Assembly: GCF_009688945.1 (NCBI RefSeq)
Contig: NZ_AP021874.1
Location: 6,386,001-6,450,000 of the forward strand
Direction of reading: 5' to 3'
Source: Desulfosarcina alkanivorans
GTDB taxonomy: Bacteria > Desulfobacterota > Desulfobacteria > Desulfobacterales > Desulfosarcinaceae
DNA: 64,000 nt
In this document: positions 61,281 to 64,000 of the stretch, piece by piece
Layout: every line of letters starts with the position of its first letter
Numbering within the stretch: position 1 is the stretch's first letter
The notes under the pieces: model-generated
Seen by the model: the letters and a program-made list of their open reading frames with translations, nothing else
Told to the model about the DNA's origin: nothing
Databases searched by the model: none
Made by a program: the position numbers and the translations under genes

Positions 61281-63551
61281 CTATAGTTTCCCTATGCCCT
61301 TGAGCACCTTCTCCGGGGTGATGGGCAGGTCCCTGCACCGGTAGCCGGTGGCATGGAAAACGGCTTCGGCGATGGCCGGTGCCGTGGGGGAAACCAGCCC
61401 TTCACCGGCTTCCTTGGCGCCCATGGGGCCTTCGGGTTCGAAGGTCTCGATGCACACCGACTCGCCCGGCGGCATGTCCGCGGCGTTGGGGATCTTGTAG
61501 TCCAGAAAGTTCGCATTCAATGTTTTGCCGCCCTCCATGACGAACTGCTCGGAGAGGGCGTACCCCAGTCCCATGTGCACGGAGCCTTCCAGCTGGCCTT
61601 CCACGGACATGGGGTTGAGCACGGTGCCGCAGTCGTGGGCGGTCCACATCTTCTCCACCTGGATCTGGCCGGTATCGGTGTCCACCGCAACCTCGGCCAC
61701 CTGGGCGCCGAAGCTGAAGGCCGGGCTGACCAGCCCCTTGCCCCGGGGGGTATAGGAGCCCCGGGCCACCAGCGGTTCGCCCCGCTGGGTCTTCTGGACA
61801 AAGGCCACCGCCTCGCCAAACGTCATCCCCCGGTCCGGCTTGCCTGCCGCAAACACCCGCCCGTCGGCAAATTCGATATCGAAGATCACGTTGAGGTCGA
61901 AGCGCGCCGAAACGGCGCCGGCCAGCCGTTCCTTTATTTTTTGGGCGGCATCCAGCACGGCGTTGCCGGCCATGAGGGTCACCCGGCTACCCCAGGTGCC
62001 CAGGTCCGCCTGGGGGGTCATGGCCGTGTCGGCGGCCGTCAGGCGGATGTCCGCCATCGTCAGGCCCAGGGTTTCGGCCAGGATCTGTTTGAGCACCGTG
62101 TCCGATCCCTGGCCGATGTCCGAGGCCATGGTGAGCAGGTGCACGGTGCCGTCGTCGAAGGCACGCACCTCGGCGGCAGAAAACGGATACTGGGTGTTGA
62201 ACCAGTTGAAAACGCCCCCGGAGATGAAACTGTAGCAGCCGATGCCCACCCCCCGGCCCGTCTTCAGCCCCTTGCGTTTGCGGGACCAGCCGCTGATGCG
62301 CCGCACCTCCTTCAGGGATTCGATGAACCCGCAGGAGCTGATGGTGGCCACGCCGGGCAATTCGTCACCGGAAACCATGGCGTTTTTCAGCCGGATGGCG
62401 ATGGGGTCGATGCCCAGCTCTTCGGCGGCCATGTTCATCTGGGTCTCGGCGGCAAAGAGGGTCTGGGGCGCACCGAAACCGCGCATGGCGCTGGCCGGCG
62501 GCTTGTTGGTGTAAACGTGCTCACCCAGGTAGCGGTAGTTGGGGTAGCGGTAGAGCATGGCCCCGAAGTTGCCCGACAGGAAGGTGGCCGTGGGCCCCAT
62601 GGCGTTGTAAGCGCCGCCGTCCAGGTAGATGTGCAGGTCCTTGGCCACCAGGGTGCCGTCGCTTTTGAAGCCCACCCTGGAACGGACGGTCATGGGGTGG
62701 CGCCGGCGCCCGTAGGCCAGTTCCTCTTCGCGGGTGAGGGTGAATTTAACCGGCCGCCCGGTCCGGCGCGCCATGAAGGCCGCGCAGAACTCCCAGGGCC
62801 GCAGTTCCATCTTGCCGCCGAACCCGCCGCCCACCGTGGGCTTGATGACGCGGATGTCGTTTTCGCGCATCTTCAGGGTCGATGCCAGCAGGCATTGCAC
62901 GATATAGGGGGTCTGGGTGGAGGTCCACAGCGTAATGCGGCCGTCCAGGTCGCTCTGGGCCACGCATGCGCAGGGCTCCATGTAGGCGTGGCTCACCGCG
63001 TGAACGGTGAAGGTGTCCTCGCGCACATAGTCCGAGGCGGCAAAGCCGGCCTCGATGTCCCCATAGGCAATCTTGCGGTCGATGCTGATATTGGTGGGCG
63101 ACGCCTCGTGGATGACCGGCGCGCCGTCGGCCAGTGATGCGGCCACATCGAAGGATCCGGGGAGCTCTTCGTATTCAACCGTGATCGCTTCCAGGGCGGC
63201 TTCGGCGGTTTCCCGGTCCACGGCGGCCACGGCGGCCACCTCGTCGCCGATGAAGCGTACTTTGTCCACTGCCAGCGCGTATTCGTCCTGAGTGCCGGGA
63301 AACAGGCGCCAGTTGCCGTAAGTGACCCGGGGGATGTCCTGACCGGTAATGACACAATGCACGCCGGGCAGGGCCGCTGCTTTGCGGGTGTCGATGGCCA
63401 GGATGCGGGCGTGGGGCAAGGGGCTTCTGAGCAGTTTGCCGTAAAGCATGCCCGGCAATTTGATGTCGTCGGCATAAATGGCCTGGCCGGTGGCCTTGGC
63501 CCGGCCGTCGGCCCGGGGGATGTCTTTTCCGATGATGCGATGCGCGTTCAT
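61281..63551 (-). CDS. Molybdenum-binding subunit, xanthine dehydrogenase/4-hydroxybenzoyl-CoA reductase family
   Basis: 756 residues from ATG 63551. GKDIPRADGRAKATGQAIYADDI opens the first domain; VGGGFGGKMELRPWEFCAA is the molybdopterin-binding loop; AMRGFGAPQTLFAAE and the catalytic Glu in GPMGAKEAGEGLVSPTAPAIAEAV are conserved. The size and last motif fit HcrA-like subunits (4-hydroxybenzoyl-CoA reductase alpha), but other hydroxylases of this family look similar. It is the partner of the FAD subunit 36 bp upstream; the [2Fe-2S] subunit is not seen in the window. Confidence 0.9.
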   Translation of the reverse strand: MNAHRIIGKDIPRADGRAKATGQAIYADDIKLPGMLYGKLLRSPLPHARILAIDTRKAAALPGVHCVITGQDIPRVTYGNWRLFPGTQDEYALAVDKVRFIGDEVAAVAAVDRETAEAALEAITVEYEELPGSFDVAASLADGAPVIHEASPTNISIDRKIAYGDIEAGFAASDYVREDTFTVHAVSHAYMEPCACVAQSDLDGRITLWTSTQTPYIVQCLLASTLKMRENDIRVIKPTVGGGFGGKMELRPWEFCAAFMARRTGRPVKFTLTREEELAYGRRRHPMTVRSRVGFKSDGTLVAKDLHIYLDGGAYNAMGPTATFLSGNFGAMLYRYPNYRYLGEHVYTNKPPASAMRGFGAPQTLFAAETQMNMAAEELGIDPIAIRLKNAMVSGDELPGVATISSCGFIESLKEVRRISGWSRKRKGLKTGRGVGIGCYSFISGGVFNWFNTQYPFSAAEVRAFDDGTVHLLTMASDIGQGSDTVLKQILAETLGLTMADIRLTAADTAMTPQADLGTWGSRVTLMAGNAVLDAAQKIKERLAGAVSARFDLNVIFDIEFADGRVFAAGKPDRGMTFGEAVAFVQKTQRGEPLVARGSYTPRGKGLVSPAFSFGAQVAEVAVDTDTGQIQVEKMWTAHDCGTVLNPMSVEGQLEGSVHMGLGYALSEQFVMEGGKTLNANFLDYKIPNAADMPPGESVCIETFEPEGPMGAKEAGEGLVSPTAPAIAEAVFHATGYRCRDLPITPEKVLKGIGKL

Positions 63552-63587
63552 GGGAAATCCTTTGCTTGGATAGGATGGGTTCGGTTC

Positions 63588-64000
63588 CTACTGCCTGCGC
63601 CGGGCCATTTTCCGGGCGTCGGTCAGGGCGCGGATGGTGAGCACGGTCACCATCTTCCAGCGATACGGGGCGCTGGCCCGGACGTCGGTGATGGGCGAGG
63701 TTTCTTCCGATGCCGCCCCGGCCGCCTTTCGTATGATGGCATCGGTCATCGGCTGCCCGATCAGCAGCCCTTCGGCACCGTGGGTGCGCATGGGTACCGG
63801 GGCGCAGGCGCCGACGACCAGCCGCGCGCCCGTGCAGCGCTGCCCTTCGAGAACCACCATGACGCCCACCCCCACGGCCGAACAGTCCAGCTTGCCCCGC
63901 TGGGAGAGGCTGTGGTAGGCCGTGCCGCTTCCGGCCGGGGGGCGGGGGACGCGGATGGCGGTGACGATTTCACCGGGCGCCAGGGCGTTGAGGCCGGGTC
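63588..64000 (-). CDS. FAD-binding subunit of the same molybdenum hydroxylase, 5' end outside window
   Basis: The last about 137 residues are visible: LAPGEIVTAIRVPRPPAGSGTAYHSLSQRGKLDCSAVGVGV and TGARLVVGACAPVPMRTHGAEGLL are the CoxM/HcrB-type C-terminal FAD-subunit domain (CO_deh_flav_C). The protein begins beyond position 64000. In-frame codon start is 63998. Same operon as the molybdenum subunit. Confidence 0.88.
   Translation of the reverse strand, partial: PGLNALAPGEIVTAIRVPRPPAGSGTAYHSLSQRGKLDCSAVGVGVMVVLEGQRCTGARLVVGACAPVPMRTHGAEGLLIGQPMTDAIIRKAAGAASEETSPITDVRASAPYRWKMVTVLTIRALTDARKMARRRQ

Overview
The window is high-GC DNA that reads as a strictly anaerobic, selenoprotein-using deltaproteobacterium (Desulfobacterota, Desulfosarcina/Desulfobacteraceae-like). 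The reasons are the HdrA-MvhD-formate dehydrogenase cluster, a complete Rnf complex, TAXI and HDOD proteins, and four in-frame UGA codons, each followed by a SECIS-like hairpin. The taxonomic call is inference from gene content, not from a marker gene.

Region 1 (1-9.3 kb): the end of a UbiB-family gene, then a 2582-residue exported protein built from Ig-like, CARDB, carboxypeptidase-regulatory-like and FG-GAP propeller modules. Region 2 (8.3-25 kb): a tandem array of a three-gene cassette made of the C-terminal tail of the giant protein, a short lipoprotein, and a phospholipase C/P1-nuclease-like secreted protein. Lipoprotein and phospholipase-like genes are coupled by ATGA overlaps. The array is peppered with insertions that can be read to the base: an IS4-type element holding an IS1380-type transposase gene, two almost identical IS66-type elements, a 162-bp MITE and an IS701-type element. 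Several cassette genes are therefore broken, but their original frames can be reconstructed by removing the insert and one target duplication.

Region 3 (26.7-37.5 kb): mixed single genes, namely sugar dehydrogenase, GspA/ExeA-like ATPase, TAXI binding protein, a secreted nuclease, a DUF4388-HDOD protein, a ferredoxin and a FliB-like lysine N-methylase. Region 4 (37.5-46.6 kb, minus strand): a probable operon of a PhsA/PsrA-like molybdoenzyme, its four-cluster ferredoxin subunit, rnfCDGEAB and a membrane-anchored NifU-like protein. RnfB contains selenocysteine in place of the first cysteine of its conserved cluster motif, and RnfA carries an N-terminal lipoprotein/Ig-like extension. A 101-bp tandem duplication upstream holds two copies of a promoter-like sequence with ArsR-like operator motifs.

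Region 5 (47-61 kb): a cytidylate-kinase-like protein, a sigma-54 activator, further two-component proteins with a strong -24/-12 promoter, then hdrA(Sec)-mvhD(Sec)-fdhB-like-fdhA(Sec), a terminator, a Usp-like protein and a GAF protein. Region 6 (61-64 kb, minus strand): the molybdenum and FAD subunits of a xanthine dehydrogenase/4-hydroxybenzoyl-CoA reductase-type enzyme. Functionally, the formate dehydrogenase-HdrA-MvhD module would link formate to ferredoxin and other carriers, and Rnf would couple ferredoxin and NAD to an ion gradient. That metabolic link is inference.
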